From a virus, in IMG/VR virus record IMGVR_UViG_3300033995_000320, positions 1 to 22,663 of that record: a stretch of 22,663 nt of DNA; one strand, 5' to 3'. A program made the translations under genes and the position numbers. Positions within the stretch are counted from its first letter, which is position 1. Each line of letters opens with the position of its first letter. Below the pieces are notes generated by a model, which made no database searches, was not told the origin of the DNA, and saw only the letters and a list, made by a program, of their open reading frames with translations. Below are positions 22,663-22,663 of the stretch, one piece after another.

Positions 22663-22663
22663 T

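Noticed and set aside
1-22663. Looked for tRNA genes, integrase, attachment sites, portal and terminase.
   Set aside because: None can be supported from the sequence; the plus-strand genes are structural, lysis and nuclease genes, and the ends are cut.

Overview
The window reads as the late (virion, lysis) region of a tailed phage or prophage from a flavobacterium-like Bacteroidetes host. The evidence is the strongly AT-rich sequence, A-rich start contexts without Shine-Dalgarno sites, TAnnTTTG boxes in most of the intergenic gaps, and protein types familiar from flavobacterial phages. No integrase, repressor, portal or terminase is visible, so the sequence does not decide between a lytic phage and a prophage. 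A tape measure gene is present but no sheath or contractile baseplate genes are seen, which suggests a siphovirus-like tail (inference).

Layout, all on the plus strand up to 21672. The tail of a cut gene (1-99) is followed by a small HeH-like protein, a coiled-coil scaffold-like protein and a 47-aa ORF. A 344-base noncoding stretch packed with consecutive stem-loops ends in a terminator and a TAACTTTG box. Then come the likely major capsid protein (1731), an unrecognised 357-aa structural candidate, a tail-terminator-like protein, a 53-aa ORF and the tail tube (4479). A terminator and two more hairpins separate these from a gpG-like completion protein (5573) and a candidate tail assembly chaperone (6013). 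A second TAACTTTG element with a hairpin precedes the tape measure (6710), a 1147-aa tail-tip protein carrying FN3-like and cadherin-like domains, and a 257-aa tail protein. A third copy of the element precedes the adhesion block: a self-cleaving S74 fibre, a small Ig-like baseplate-type protein, an 813-aa repeat-rich fibre, a lectin-like protein and a 94-aa protein.

The lysis cassette (19308-20729) is a run of overlapping genes: a frameshifted membrane protein, two short membrane proteins that could be holins, a GH24 endolysin without its own export signal, and a protein with the architecture of a one-piece spanin. A DnaQ/PolB-like exonuclease with a zinc ribbon follows under its own box (20770). 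A perfect 30-base palindrome then ends that unit and faces a convergent minus-strand cluster: a KREGAGRK-type small protein, a 43-aa ORF and an MPPED-like metallophosphoesterase.

The most unusual features are the chain of hairpins before the capsid gene, a 15-base element repeated at the heads of three late transcription units, near-leaderless starts at two genes, and a single-base lesion that breaks an otherwise good membrane protein gene.
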